A stretch of DNA of 19,944 nucleotides, from positions 1 to 19,944 of the forward strand of contig NZ_JHAC01000062.1 of assembly GCF_000599865.1 (NCBI RefSeq), given 5' to 3'. Below are positions 19,891 to 19,944 of this stretch, one piece after another. Every line of letters begins with the position of its first letter. The first letter of the stretch is position 1. Source of the DNA: Deinococcus phoenicis. GTDB lineage: Bacteria > Deinococcota > Deinococci > Deinococcales > Deinococcaceae. Below the pieces are notes generated by a model. That model did no database searches. It had not been told where the DNA came from and saw nothing but the letters and a program-made list of their open reading frames with translations. Both the position numbers and the translations under genes were made by a program.

Positions 19891-19944
19891 GACGGCGCTC
19901 ATAAGGGTTGCCGGGTGAGGGTATAGCCACACCGTTGAAACCAG

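Noticed and set aside
18397..19932. Minus-strand open frame opposite the SPFH and NfeD genes
   Set aside because: The SPFH and NfeD proteins are clearly real. The antisense product is repetitive only because it mirrors the coiled-coil codons.

Overview
The window is GC-rich and densely coding, and it looks like a chromosomal segment of a Deinococcus or close relative. The genus call is an inference. It rests on the base composition, on gene families typical of that group, and on the many genes whose start codon sits 5-7 nt after a TANNNT -10 element with no Shine-Dalgarno. That is the leaderless pattern described for Deinococcus. No species can be assigned from this sequence alone.

Layout. 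1-1380: the 3' end of a glycine-rich protein with a conserved C-terminal domain, a small secreted protein, and a terminator. 1389-5200: an acetyl-CoA-synthetase-like enzyme (-), type III pantothenate kinase coaX (+), and a YeiH-type membrane protein (-). 5200-6282: a divergent promoter region and the LysR regulator that partners yeiH, closed by a bidirectional terminator. 6283-7938: a phosphate module, with a DUF47/PhoU-like regulator followed by a PiT permease, preceded by an 11-bp-period TGTCAG repeat. 8097-9263: a six-helix membrane protein with a catalytically degenerate GGDEF domain. 9360-9540: tRNA-Ile(GAT) with its own promoter and terminator. 9681-11237: a lipoprotein with three Big2 Ig-like domains and a CAP/SCP domain. 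11257-13521: lipB-lipA (4-bp overlap) and a small Rossmann-fold protein, all on the minus strand. 13734-15066: a GNAT acetyltransferase and an unrecognised coiled-coil protein. 15067-15361: 295 bp without a gene, holding the rplS promoter and a structured leader. 15362-16746: rplS and a Cof-type HAD phosphatase. 16743-16884: a MITE-like element. 16881-18386: a tandem ATPase of the ModF type (-). 18472-19890: an SPFH/stomatin protein and its NfeD partner. 19891-19944: no gene seen.

Most genes are housekeeping or conserved metabolic functions: CoA and acyl-CoA supply (coaX, acyl-CoA synthetase), lipoylation (lipB makes the octanoyl-protein that lipA sulfurates), phosphate uptake (DUF47-pit), membrane quality control (SPFH-NfeD) and translation (rplS, tRNA-Ile). 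I found no CRISPR array, prophage, toxin-antitoxin pair or transposase gene. I do not see a clearly new multi-gene system. The best candidates for something undescribed are the MITE inserted precisely at a CTAG shared by two convergent stop codons, the inactive GGDEF protein that keeps a c-di-GMP I-site, the acyl-CoA synthetase with a Trp-to-Gly change in its acyl pocket, the Pho-box-like repeat, and the rplS leader.
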